64,000 bases of DNA from Methylibium sp. Root1272. Its GTDB lineage: Bacteria; Pseudomonadota; Gammaproteobacteria; Burkholderiales; Burkholderiaceae_C. The notes beneath the pieces are model-generated. The model was not told where the DNA came from. It made no database searches and worked only from the letters and a program-made list of their open reading frames with translations. The stretch's first letter is position 1, and each line of letters begins with the position of its first letter. The stretch spans positions 663,017 through 727,016 of the forward strand of contig NZ_LMDY01000013.1 of assembly GCF_001425905.1 (NCBI RefSeq), read 5' to 3'. Positions 44,755 to 53,305 of the stretch are shown here, piece by piece. Position numbers and translations under genes: made by a program.

Positions 44755-45804
44755 ATGACTGTTGGGATAGCTTGCGTGCGCGGACTGTCGCGTGCGCTGC
44801 GGGTGTCGATGCTGGTCGGACTGACCGCCGTGGTGGCCGCGTGCGGCGGGGGCGATCGCGTCAGCGACTTCAAGCCGCAGCGGCTGATCGTGTTCGGTGA
44901 TTCGTCCAGTGTCATCGCCGGCGGCAACCTGACCGACGTCAACGGCGGCACCATCACCGCGGCTGCGGGTGCGAAGTACCTGGTGAATGCCCAGGCCGTG
45001 GACTCGGCCGGGGCGGCGACCGGCGCGCTCGACTGCAACAGCTACCCGATCTGGGCGCAGGCGCTGGGCTTTCACTACGGCATCGGCTTTGCCGAGTGCA
45101 ACACCTTCTCGGAAGCCACGCCGCGCGGCAAGATCTACGCGCAGGTCGGTGCGTCGGTGGCCGATCTGTCGGCGCAGATCGCTCGGGCCCGTGTCGACGC
45201 GGGTGGTTTCCGGTCGACGGACCTGACGACGGTCATGATCGGTCAGCAGGACATCCTCGACGCCTACGCGCAATACCCGACGAAGACAGCCGCCGAGGTC
45301 GTGGCGCTGGGCGAGGCCGCGGGGGAGGCGCTCGGCGTGCAGGTCAATGCGCTGGCGCGAGAAGGTGCTCGGGTGCTGGTGACCACGCTGCCCTTCCAGG
45401 GCAGCACGCCGTTCGCCGCGGCGCAGAACCTGATCAGTGGCGAACGCGCCGCGTTGCTGACCGACATCACCAAGCGCTTCAACGCCGGCATGCGCAGCGC
45501 CCTGGTCAATGACGGCCGCGTGATCGGTCTGGTTCAGGCCGATGCGCAGATCGACGTGCTGGTGCGCAACCCCAGCAACTACGGCTATGTCAGTGTCTCG
45601 GCGGCGGCTTGCAGTACGCCGACGGCGATCTCCTGCACCGGGCCGACGGCCGGCACGACCACCGTACCCTCGGTGCCCGGCACGCTGGTGACCGGCGCCA
45701 CCGTGGCCAACTACCTGTGGGCCGACGATCGCCACCTGGGCGCCAACGGCCAGTCCCTCATCGGCAGCCTCGCGATCGATCGCGCGGTCAACAACCCGTT
45801 CTGA
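44755..45804 (+). CDS. SGNH/GDSL-family lipoprotein (first copy, block III altered)
   Basis: A 349-residue predicted lipoprotein (signal MLVGLTAVVAAC, lipobox) of the SGNH hydrolase fold. Block I is VFGDSSSVIAG with the nucleophile Ser, and the C-terminal Asp/His block reads DDRHLGANG. Block III, normally GxND, is GQQD here, so the oxyanion-hole Asn is missing and activity may be low or altered. I chose ATG 44755, preceded by GGAG; an in-frame GTG at 44749 is possible. A second SGNH lipoprotein follows 155 bases downstream. Confidence 0.85.
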   Translation: MTVGIACVRGLSRALRVSMLVGLTAVVAACGGGDRVSDFKPQRLIVFGDSSSVIAGGNLTDVNGGTITAAAGAKYLVNAQAVDSAGAATGALDCNSYPIWAQALGFHYGIGFAECNTFSEATPRGKIYAQVGASVADLSAQIARARVDAGGFRSTDLTTVMIGQQDILDAYAQYPTKTAAEVVALGEAAGEALGVQVNALAREGARVLVTTLPFQGSTPFAAAQNLISGERAALLTDITKRFNAGMRSALVNDGRVIGLVQADAQIDVLVRNPSNYGYVSVSAAACSTPTAISCTGPTAGTTTVPSVPGTLVTGATVANYLWADDRHLGANGQSLIGSLAIDRAVNNPF

Positions 45805-45900
45805 TGCCCGTCTCGCGGTCGAGGTCGGCGTGGGGCGCCAGCCACGACCGGGTTTCTCCGCTGGGTCGGTGCATGGCCTGCATTTAAAGTCTGCCCACCA

Positions 45901-45920
45901 AATAGAACGGTCGTTCTATT
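45901..45920. promoter_or_regulatory. TetR-type operator palindrome
   Basis: AATAGAACG-GT-CGTTCTATT is a perfect palindrome with 9-base arms, AT-rich against its background and 39 bases before the second SGNH gene. It resembles operators of TetR-family repressors. No tetR gene is in the window. Confidence 0.65.
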
Positions 45921-45959
45921 TTTGATGGCCGGACGCGCAGCGTCCGCGGGGAGGCTGTG

Positions 45960-47021
45960 ATGAGAAGCTTGCGAATCCGTGCGGGGGCCTTGCTGCTGCC
46001 GCTGTTGCTCGTGGCGTGTGGCGGCGGCGACAACGATGCGCCGAGCTATTCGAGCGTGGTCACGTTCGGCGACAGCCTCAGCGATGTCGGCACTTACCGC
46101 ACCGCCGGCATGGCGGCGCGCGGCGGCGGCAAGTTCACCGTCAACGACGGCGACATCTGGGTGGAGCTGGTCGCCAAGGACCGTGGCCTGACGCCGCCGT
46201 GCGCGGCGGAGATCGGTCTGGAGTCTTCCGGCGCGGTCGCCAGCCTGGCCCAGGCCAGCAGCTTCCAGGACGCGTGTTTCGGCTATGCGCAAGGCGGCGC
46301 GCGGGTCACCAACCCGATCGGGCCGAACAACAAGGCCCTGCTGTTGCTCGGCAGCCCGGACGGTCAGTACGGGCAGCTCACCGTGCCGGTGGCTACCCAG
46401 GTGGCGCGCCACCTCGCCAAGGTCGGCGGCCGTTTCAGCGGCGGTGAACTGGTCACGGTGCTGGCCGGTGGCAACGACGTGTTCATGAACCTCGCGGCGG
46501 TCGGCGCGGCGCAGATCACGCCGACCGATGCCGTGGTCGCGATGGCCACGGCCGGCGGCGAACTGGCGGCCTACGTCAGGACGCAGCTGGTCGGCAACGG
46601 CGCGCGCCACGTGGTGGTGGTCAACCTGCCCGACGTGAGCCAGACGCCGTTCGCGTACTCGCTGGCCGCCCCGACCCAGGGCCTGATCGCGCAGATGTCG
46701 ATCGCCTTCAACGTGTCGCTCGCCAACGGCCTGAACGACGCGTCGGGCGTGCTGCTGGTCGATGCCTATTCACGCGGTCGCGAGCAGGTTGCCAATCCGG
46801 GCACCTTCGGCGTCACGAACGTCACGACGCCGGCCTGCGATCTGGCGGCGACGGCACTGAACGGCTTCGTGCTCGGTTCGCTGGGCTGCAGCGAGACCAC
46901 GCTGATCGCCGGCGACGTGTCCCACTTCCAGTTCGCCGACGGCGTGCATCCCACGCCGTTCGGCCACCAGCTTCTCGCGAACTACGTGCTCGACCGCATG
47001 AGCGCTGTCGGCTGGCGCTGA
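45960..47021 (+). CDS. SGNH/GDSL-family lipoprotein (second copy)
   Basis: A 353-residue predicted lipoprotein esterase (signal AGALLLPLLLVAC, lipobox LVAC). All four SGNH blocks are visible: VTFGDSLSDVG with Ser, the Gly block YAQGGARVTNP, AGGNDVF with Asn and DGVHPTPFGH with Asp and His. The ATG at 45960 follows a GGGAGG site. It is likely an active cell-surface esterase of unknown substrate, and probably under control of the palindrome at 45901-45920. Confidence 0.9.
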   Translation: MRSLRIRAGALLLPLLLVACGGGDNDAPSYSSVVTFGDSLSDVGTYRTAGMAARGGGKFTVNDGDIWVELVAKDRGLTPPCAAEIGLESSGAVASLAQASSFQDACFGYAQGGARVTNPIGPNNKALLLLGSPDGQYGQLTVPVATQVARHLAKVGGRFSGGELVTVLAGGNDVFMNLAAVGAAQITPTDAVVAMATAGGELAAYVRTQLVGNGARHVVVVNLPDVSQTPFAYSLAAPTQGLIAQMSIAFNVSLANGLNDASGVLLVDAYSRGREQVANPGTFGVTNVTTPACDLAATALNGFVLGSLGCSETTLIAGDVSHFQFADGVHPTPFGHQLLANYVLDRMSAVGWR

Positions 47022-47035
47022 CCCGCGTCGTCCCC

Positions 47036-48571
47036 TCAGCGCTCGGCGTCGTCCGCCGCCCATTGCACCAGGGCGTCGAGCACCGGCCGCGCCGCGCCGG
47101 CACTCGGATGGTTGACGATGGCGACAAAGGCGTAGCGCCGTCCCGACTGCCCGAGCACATAGCCGGCCAGGCCCATCGAATCGCGCAGCGAACCCGTCTT
47201 CAGGTGGGCGCGGCCGAGCGCGGCACCCCAGTCGCGGCCCGGTCGGCGCGCGGTGCCGTCGATCCCCGTCAGCGGTAGCGAACTCATCAGCTCCGGCATC
47301 ACCGGGCTGGCCCACAGCGCCTGCAGCCACACGCCCAGGCAGCGCGCGCTGCTGCGGGACTGGCGCGACAGGCCCGAGCCGTTGTCGATCGAGAACTCGG
47401 CGTCGGGGCAGCCGGCACGGGTGCGCACCTGCGCGCGCAGCAATTCGCGCGCGGCATCGGCCGTGCTGCCTGCGGGCGTTGGGGGCGTCGAGGTATCCCC
47501 GGCGGTGGGGATGGCCGCCGCAGCCGGCATCGGCAGCGCGCCGGAGGGAATCAGCCCGAGGCTCAGGAACAGCTGCTGCGCCATCACGTTGTTGCTGAAC
47601 TTGTTGATGTCACGCACCACGGCCGCCAATGGGGGCGACGTGGCCTCGAACAGCGGCAGCGCGCCGTGGGGCGTCGGCCCGTTGCGCACGCTGCCGGCGA
47701 GCTGGCCGCCGAGTTCGTGCCAGGACTCGGCGATCAGCCGCACGTTGTAGCTGCTCGGCTCGGCGTAGGCGACCGGCCAGGTCTTCTCGCCGCAGCTCAC
47801 GGGATAGAGGCCGGTCAGCCGGATGCGCCCCGGCTCGTCGAAGGCCGGCTTCAGACTGCCGCGCCAGTCGCCGCAGCCGCCGGATACCAGCGGCACCGCG
47901 GTGTCGATCTGCACGCCCGCCAGGTTGACGTCGGTGCTGACGCGGGCCACGCCGCGTGACGGTTCTGGAACGAAGCGCAGCGTGATCGACTTGTGGTTCA
48001 GCAGCAGCGCATCGGGCCGCACGTTGTAGGGCCGGAAACGCTCACCGTCGAAATCGGCCGGATCGCCGGCGTCGGCACCGTTCAGCACGAAAGCGCTGCC
48101 GTCGAGCACGATGTCGCCGCGGACCTCGTGGATGCCGCGTTGCCGCACTTCCCGCAGCAACAGCCACAGCCGCTCGATCACCAGCGTCGGGTCGCCGCGA
48201 CCCTGGATGATCAGGTCGCCCTGTAGCACGCCGTCCACCAGCTGTCCGGTGGTCAGCACCGGCGTCGGCCAGGTCCAGGCCGGCCCCAGCAGCTCCAGCG
48301 CCGCGCCGGTCGTGTACAGCTTCATCAGCGACGCCGGGTTGACCGGCTGCTGGGCGCGGTGCGTCAGGCGCGGCACGCCACGCGGCGGGCCGAGCTCGGT
48401 GATGTAGGCCACCAGCGCATCGGCGGGCAACTGCGCCCGGTTCAGCGCGGTCCGCACGGCGGCAGGCAGTTCGCCCGCGGGCAGGGCGTTCGGCGCAGCC
48501 ATCGCCGCGCTGCCGACCAGGGCCGCCATCCCCACGAGGCCGCGCCGCAGGAGATTCGGGCTTCGGATCAT
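47036..48571 (-). CDS. dacB: D-alanyl-D-alanine carboxypeptidase/endopeptidase (PBP4 family)
   Basis: Periplasmic penicillin-binding protein of family S13 that trims or cleaves peptidoglycan cross-links. The 511 residues have a signal peptide (GLVGMAALVGSAAMAA), the active Ser81 and Lys84 in PASLMKLY, the SNN motif in NKFSNNVMAQQ and KTG in HLKTGSLRD. A Thr/Pro/Ala-rich stretch (about 352-375) is a small insertion. It is convergent with the second SGNH gene (14-base gap). Confidence 0.95.
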   Translation of the reverse strand: MIRSPNLLRRGLVGMAALVGSAAMAAPNALPAGELPAAVRTALNRAQLPADALVAYITELGPPRGVPRLTHRAQQPVNPASLMKLYTTGAALELLGPAWTWPTPVLTTGQLVDGVLQGDLIIQGRGDPTLVIERLWLLLREVRQRGIHEVRGDIVLDGSAFVLNGADAGDPADFDGERFRPYNVRPDALLLNHKSITLRFVPEPSRGVARVSTDVNLAGVQIDTAVPLVSGGCGDWRGSLKPAFDEPGRIRLTGLYPVSCGEKTWPVAYAEPSSYNVRLIAESWHELGGQLAGSVRNGPTPHGALPLFEATSPPLAAVVRDINKFSNNVMAQQLFLSLGLIPSGALPMPAAAAIPTAGDTSTPPTPAGSTADAARELLRAQVRTRAGCPDAEFSIDNGSGLSRQSRSSARCLGVWLQALWASPVMPELMSSLPLTGIDGTARRPGRDWGAALGRAHLKTGSLRDSMGLAGYVLGQSGRRYAFVAIVNHPSAGAARPVLDALVQWAADDAER

Positions 48572-48626
48572 GCGCCGATGGTAGCGGGCGACTTGCCAGC
48601 GACGTTGTCGGCCGCGGGGCCGCCGC

Positions 48627-48632
48627 TACACT
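48627..48632 (+). promoter_or_regulatory. Putative -10 hexamer upstream of tsaB
   Basis: TACACT, 5 bases before a small open frame (48638) that runs into tsaB. It could drive tsaB with a 157-base leader. Confidence 0.4.
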
Positions 48633-48637
48633 GAGGC

Positions 48638-48799
48638 ATGGACTCCCGACCCGGCCCGCTGCCTGGTCCGCGGGCCACCGGAGTCGACCGGGTCCGCGCG
48701 GCCGTGCCGTGCGCCCTGTTGTCATGGCACCGCGTGGCCTACCCGTCGGCCAGCCGGACCCATCCTCCTCGCGATCGATCTACAGGGGCCCGCTCATGA
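48638..48799 (+). CDS. Possible 53-codon leader ORF coupled to tsaB
   Basis: ATG at 48638 lies 5 bases after a TACACT hexamer, and the frame ends with TGA overlapping the tsaB ATG (ATGA at 48796). The peptide is Arg/Pro/Ala-rich and resembles nothing I know. Its ends fit a leaderless leader peptide, but such frames arise easily in GC-rich DNA. Confidence 0.25.
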   Translation: MDSRPGPLPGPRATGVDRVRAAVPCALLSWHRVAYPSASRTHPPRDRSTGARS

Positions 48800-49527
48800 C
48801 GCCGCGCCTGCTGGTGCTCGACACCGCCACCGAAACGCTGCACATCGGCCTGTGCCGGGGCGAGCAGAGCTGGGTGCGTGCACTGCCCGGGGGTGCGCTC
48901 GCCTCGGCCAGCCTGCTGCCGGCCCTGATGGCGCTGCTGGCCGAGGCCGGGCTGGGCCTGCGCGAGCTCGACGCCATCGGCTGCGGACGCGGTCCGGGCG
49001 CCTTCACCGGCGTGCGCGCGGCCTGTGCGGTGACGCAAGGGCTCGCCTTCGGCGCGGACCGGCCGGTGTTGATGCTCGATACCTTGATGGCGGTGGCCGA
49101 AGACGCCCACCGCCAGGGCGCCGCCGACGAGCTGTGGGTGGCGGTCGACGCCCGCATGGGCGAGGCCTATGCCGCGCGCTACCGTCGCACGGCGGCGGGC
49201 TGGGCCGTGCTCGAAGCGCCGGCCCTGCATGCGCCCGCCGCGCTGGCCGCGCGCATCGCCGGCGAGATGTCGCCGGCGCAGGTGGCCGGCAACTCGCTGA
49301 ACGCGCATGCCCAGGCCTGGTCGGGCCTGCGCGCCGCCGGCTGGCCCGACAGCGCACCGCGGGCGACGGCCCTGCTGACGCTGGCCCGTGCGGCATGGGC
49401 GCGCGGCGAACAGGTCGACGCCGCCGGTGCGCTGCCGCTCTACGTGCGCGACCAGGTGGCGCAGACCACCGCCGAGCGGACGGCGCAGCGAGCGGCACAG
49501 GCCGCCGGCAGCGGAGTGCCGTCATGA
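48796..49527 (+). CDS. tsaB: tRNA t6A biosynthesis protein TsaB
   Basis: A 243-residue ASKHA-fold protein that pairs with TsaD to complete t6A in tRNA. Visible landmarks are LLVLDTATETLHIGL at the start and AIGCGRGPGAFTGVRAACAVTQGLA. The start is set by homology. Its stop overlaps the rimI ATG (ATGA), the usual tsaB-rimI pairing. Confidence 0.95.
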   Translation: MTPRLLVLDTATETLHIGLCRGEQSWVRALPGGALASASLLPALMALLAEAGLGLRELDAIGCGRGPGAFTGVRAACAVTQGLAFGADRPVLMLDTLMAVAEDAHRQGAADELWVAVDARMGEAYAARYRRTAAGWAVLEAPALHAPAALAARIAGEMSPAQVAGNSLNAHAQAWSGLRAAGWPDSAPRATALLTLARAAWARGEQVDAAGALPLYVRDQVAQTTAERTAQRAAQAAGSGVPS

Positions 49528-50018
49528 ATGCCGTGCTGCAGCCGCCGCCGCGCAGCCTGAGCACGCTGGTCGAGAGCGACTTCGACGAGGTGATGGTGAT
49601 CGAGCAGGCGATCTACGACTTCCCCTGGACGCGCGGCAACTTCCTCGACTCGCTGCGCGCCGGCTACCCCGCCGAGGTGTTGCGCACGCCGCAGGACGGC
49701 GTGGTCGGCTACTTCGTCGCGATGTTCGGCGTCGACGAAGTGCACTTGCTCAACCTCAGCGTCGCGCCGGCGCTGCAGCGGCGCGGCCATGCACGCTACA
49801 TGCTCGATGCGCTGCGCTCGATCGCACGGGCCCACCGCGCCTCGCAGCTCTGGCTCGAGGTGCGCATCTCGAACCTGAATGCCCGCGGGCTTTACGAGCG
49901 CTACGGTTTTCGCAATGTGGGCCTGCGCCGCGGCTACTACCCGGCGCGCGGACGGGCGCGCGAGGACGCGGTGGTGATGAGCCTGCAGATTCCGGAGGCC
50001 GTGCATGGTCTGGGATGA
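49524..50018 (+). CDS. rimI: Ribosomal protein S18 alanine N-acetyltransferase
   Basis: GNAT-family acetyltransferase, 164 residues, acting on the N-terminal alanine of S18. Acetyl-CoA binding is shown by VAPALQRRGHARYML (Q/RxxGxA) and the C-terminal NLNARGLYERYGFRNVGLRRGYY. It overlaps tsaB by 4 bases and the udg gene by 14. Confidence 0.94.
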   Translation: MNAVLQPPPRSLSTLVESDFDEVMVIEQAIYDFPWTRGNFLDSLRAGYPAEVLRTPQDGVVGYFVAMFGVDEVHLLNLSVAPALQRRGHARYMLDALRSIARAHRASQLWLEVRISNLNARGLYERYGFRNVGLRRGYYPARGRAREDAVVMSLQIPEAVHGLG

Positions 50019-50790
50019 ACGGCAGGCCGCGATGCTGGCGGAGATGGGCATCCGCGTGTGGCGATCGCCTGCGGCACCGGCGGTGGCCACGCCGGTCGCC
50101 GATGCGGACGCCCCGCGCGCACCGTCCGGCGTGGCCGAGCCTGCGCCGACGATGCCACGGGCCGCCGCGGCCGAACGTGGGGCCTGGCCCGGCGGTGTCG
50201 AGGCGATGGACTGGGCGGACCTGCGCACCGCCGTCGCCGGCTGCACCGCCTGCGGGCTGTGCCGCGGTCGCACGAACACGGTGTTCGGCGTCGGCCACAC
50301 GCAGGCGCACTGGATGGTGGTCGGCGAGGCGCCGGGCGAACAGGAAGACCGCCAGGGCGAGCCCTTCGTCGGCAAGGCTGGGCAGTTGCTCGACAACATG
50401 CTGCGCGCCCTGGGCCTGACGCGCCAGGCCAACGGCGAGGGGCTGCAGCCCGCACAGCAGGTGTACATCGCCAACGTGCTGAAGTGCCGGCCGCCGATGA
50501 ACCGCAATCCGCAGCCCGAGGAAGTAGCGCAGTGCGAGCCCTACCTGGCCCGCCAGGTGGCGCTGCTGCAGCCGCGACTGATCCTCGCGATGGGCCGTTT
50601 CGCGGTGCAGTCGCTGCTGCAGACCAGTGAGTCCATCGGCCGCCTGCGGGGCCGGGTCCACCAGTACCAGGGCGTGCCTGCCATCGTGACCTACCACCCC
50701 GCCTACCTGCTGCGCAATCCGGCCGACAAGGCGAAGGCCTGGGACGACCTGTGCCTGGCGCGCGAGGTGATGCGCAACGCGAGCTCCTGA
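50005..50790 (+). CDS. Uracil-DNA glycosylase, family 4 (iron-sulfur)
   Basis: Removes uracil from DNA. The 261 residues have a disordered Ala/Pro-rich N-terminus (about 20-65) and a family 4 core with motif GEAPGEQEDRQGEPFVG, the His motif TYHPAYLLRNP, and four cysteines placed for a 4Fe-4S cluster (GCTACGLC, then VLKC and AQC). It overlaps the rimI end, so tsaB, rimI and this gene form one tight unit. Confidence 0.92.
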   Translation: MVWDERQAAMLAEMGIRVWRSPAAPAVATPVADADAPRAPSGVAEPAPTMPRAAAAERGAWPGGVEAMDWADLRTAVAGCTACGLCRGRTNTVFGVGHTQAHWMVVGEAPGEQEDRQGEPFVGKAGQLLDNMLRALGLTRQANGEGLQPAQQVYIANVLKCRPPMNRNPQPEEVAQCEPYLARQVALLQPRLILAMGRFAVQSLLQTSESIGRLRGRVHQYQGVPAIVTYHPAYLLRNPADKAKAWDDLCLAREVMRNASS

Positions 50791-50846
50791 CGCCGGTGCA
50801 CGCCGCCGCAGGGTTCGGCCGAATCGACCGACTGCATCGGCGCGCC

Positions 50847-50852
50847 TACCCT
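50847..50852 (+). promoter_or_regulatory. Possible -10 hexamer of the GGDEF/EAL gene
   Basis: TACCCT, 5 bases before the ATG; weaker match than the other hexamers in this window. Confidence 0.25.
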
Positions 50853-50857
50853 CGGCC

Positions 50858-53278
50858 ATGGACGCCGCTGCGCCGTTGCCCGCCGAGGAGCCGTGCTCCT
50901 GGGACGACCTGCCGAGCGCGGTGCTGCTGCTCGCGCGCGACGGCCGGGCATCGCACGCCAACGCGGCCTTCTGCCGGCTCACCGGCCTGAGCGTCGAGGC
51001 GGCCCGGGGCGCGGGCTGGCAGCGGCTGCTGGCCGACCCGGACCGTGCCACGCTGCTCGGCGCGCTGGCGCAGGGCGAGCACCTGTCGCTGCCGCTGCAC
51101 CTGTGCAGTCCGGAGGGCGACGACGCGACGCGGCGCGAGGCCTGGGTCGATTGCGCCGCGCAATGGCAGCCGTCGCGAGGGCGCTGGGTTTGCGTCCTGC
51201 ACGACGTCTCGGCGACGCGGCAGGCCGAACGGGTGGCCAGCGCCCAGGCCGAGCAGCTGCGGCTGCTGGCCGACAGCGTGCCGGCGCTGATCGCCTGCTA
51301 CGACGCGCAGGAGCAGCGCTGCCTGTTCGCGAACCGGCCGTATGCGCTGACCTTCGGGCGGGATGAGCAGTCCATCCTGGGCCTGCCGATCGCCGAGGTG
51401 ATCGGCGAGGCGGCCCTGCAGCGGATCCGACCGCAGCTCGACACCGTGCTGCTCGAGCAGCGTGCCGTGGTCTACGAGCGCCAGCTGGAGCGCGCCGATG
51501 GCCGCACGCAGTGGGTCGAGGTGCACCTGCTGCCGCAGCGGGCGGCCGATGGCCGGCTGATCGCCTTCTTCGTCCTGATCTCCGACATCTCCCGCCACCG
51601 GCTCGCCGAGCAGGCGGTGCGCGAATCGGAAGAGCGGCTGGGCAAGTTCATGCAGGCCAGCGCCGAGGGCATCGTCTTCCACAAGGACGGCGTCATCACC
51701 GACGCCAATGCCCCGGTCGGCGCGCTGGTGGGCTACGGGCTCGACGAATTGCTGGGGCGCCGCACGCTCGACTTCGTCGCGCCCGACCAGGTGGGCAAGG
51801 TGTCCGCCGTGATGAGCTCGGGCCAGGAGACGACCTACGAGAGCGCGCTGATCGACAAGTCGGGCCGGCGCATCCCGGTGGAGTTCATCGTGCGCACCAT
51901 GATGCGCGGCGATGAGCGGCTGCGCATGACCATCGTGCGCGACATCCGCGACCGCCATGCCGCGCAGGCGCACATCCATCACCTCGCGCACCACGATGCC
52001 CTGACCGGACTGCCGAACCGCCTGGCCTTCATGGCCGAGATCGACCAGCTGATGGCACGGGCCACCGAGTCGCGCGAGGCGCTGGCGCTGCTGTTCATCG
52101 ACCTCGACCACTTCAAGCGCGTCAACGATTCGCTCGGCCACCTGGCCGGCGATGAACTGCTGAAGACCGTGGCCCAACGCATCGGCGCCGTGCTGCGCGC
52201 CAGCGACGTGGTGGCGCGCTTCGGCGGCGACGAGTTCATGGTGCTGATCGGCGGCGGGCCGCGCCTGGAGGACGTGGCCGACGTCGCCCGCAAGCTGCTG
52301 GCGGCGATCGAGGTGCCGCTGGACGCCGAGGCGGGGCGCTCGATCTCCGTCACGCCGTCGATCGGCATCGCGATGTTTCCTGGCGACGGCGTCACGCCGG
52401 CCGAGCTGATCAAGCACGCCGACACCGCGATGTACCGCGCCAAGGCGCGCGGCCGCGCCACCTACCAGTTCTTCGATCCGGCGCTCGCCAGCAACGCCTA
52501 TGCGGCGCTGGTGCTGGAGGGCGAGCTCGCGCAGGCGCTGGAGCGCGGCGAGTTCGTGCTGCACTTCCAGCCGCAGGTGCGGGCCGGCGACGGCGTGCTG
52601 GTCGGCGCCGAGGCGCTGATCCGCTGGCAGCACCCCGAGCGCGGGCTGCTGCTGCCCGACCAGTTCATCCCGCTCGCAGAGCAGCAGCGCCTGATGCTGC
52701 CGATCGGCGCCTGGGTGCTGCACGAGGCGGCGCGCGCAGCGCGGCGCTGGCACGACGAGGGCCTGTGCGCGGTGCCGGTGGCCGTGAACCTGTCGACGCT
52801 GCAGTTCCAGGCGCCCGATTTCGTCGCGACGGTCGCGCAGGTGCTGCAGGCGGCCGGCCTGCCCGGGCGCCTGCTCGAGCTGGAGCTGACCGAGCGCATG
52901 CTGATGGACGAGCTGCCCGAGGTCGGCGGGCGACTGGCCCAGCTCAAGGCACTGGGCATCCGCCTGTCCGTCGACGACTTCGGTACCGGCTACTCCTCGC
53001 TCGGCCACCTGAAGTCGCTGCCGATCGACAAGATGAAGATCGACCGCTCCTTCGTCGTCGACCTGCCCGAGGCGCGCGGCTCGGTGGCCATCGCGCGGGC
53101 CATCATCCAGATGGCCCGCAGCCTCGGTATCACCGTCATCGCCGAAGGCGTCGAGACCGAGGCCCAGCGGGCCTTCCTCGCGCGCGAGCAGTGCGACGAG
53201 CTGCAGGGCGAGGCGATCAGCCCGTCGCTGTCGCTGCAGGCCTTCGAGGCCTGGGCCGGGCGCGTGGCGAGCGGTTGA
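50858..53278 (+). CDS. PAS-GGDEF-EAL cyclic-di-GMP protein
   Basis: An 806-residue cytoplasmic protein with three PAS-like regions (about 15-125, 135-255, 260-375), a GGDEF domain (RFGGDEF at 454-460, with an RxxD inhibitory site five residues before it) and an EAL domain. EAL residues are in place: EALIRW (Glu585), VAVNLS, LELTERMLMDE, VDDFGTGYSSL, DKMKIDRSF and EGVE. Both making and breaking c-di-GMP are therefore possible. The usual end motif LQGYLFSKP is changed to LQGEAISPSL, so the last substrate-side loop differs. No membrane segment is seen, so the input is probably a cytosolic ligand or redox signal. Confidence 0.93.
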   Translation: MDAAAPLPAEEPCSWDDLPSAVLLLARDGRASHANAAFCRLTGLSVEAARGAGWQRLLADPDRATLLGALAQGEHLSLPLHLCSPEGDDATRREAWVDCAAQWQPSRGRWVCVLHDVSATRQAERVASAQAEQLRLLADSVPALIACYDAQEQRCLFANRPYALTFGRDEQSILGLPIAEVIGEAALQRIRPQLDTVLLEQRAVVYERQLERADGRTQWVEVHLLPQRAADGRLIAFFVLISDISRHRLAEQAVRESEERLGKFMQASAEGIVFHKDGVITDANAPVGALVGYGLDELLGRRTLDFVAPDQVGKVSAVMSSGQETTYESALIDKSGRRIPVEFIVRTMMRGDERLRMTIVRDIRDRHAAQAHIHHLAHHDALTGLPNRLAFMAEIDQLMARATESREALALLFIDLDHFKRVNDSLGHLAGDELLKTVAQRIGAVLRASDVVARFGGDEFMVLIGGGPRLEDVADVARKLLAAIEVPLDAEAGRSISVTPSIGIAMFPGDGVTPAELIKHADTAMYRAKARGRATYQFFDPALASNAYAALVLEGELAQALERGEFVLHFQPQVRAGDGVLVGAEALIRWQHPERGLLLPDQFIPLAEQQRLMLPIGAWVLHEAARAARRWHDEGLCAVPVAVNLSTLQFQAPDFVATVAQVLQAAGLPGRLLELELTERMLMDELPEVGGRLAQLKALGIRLSVDDFGTGYSSLGHLKSLPIDKMKIDRSFVVDLPEARGSVAIARAIIQMARSLGITVIAEGVETEAQRAFLAREQCDELQGEAISPSLSLQAFEAWAGRVASG

Positions 53279-53305
53279 CCGCACCGCCGTGGCCGAACGC
53301 CCTCG

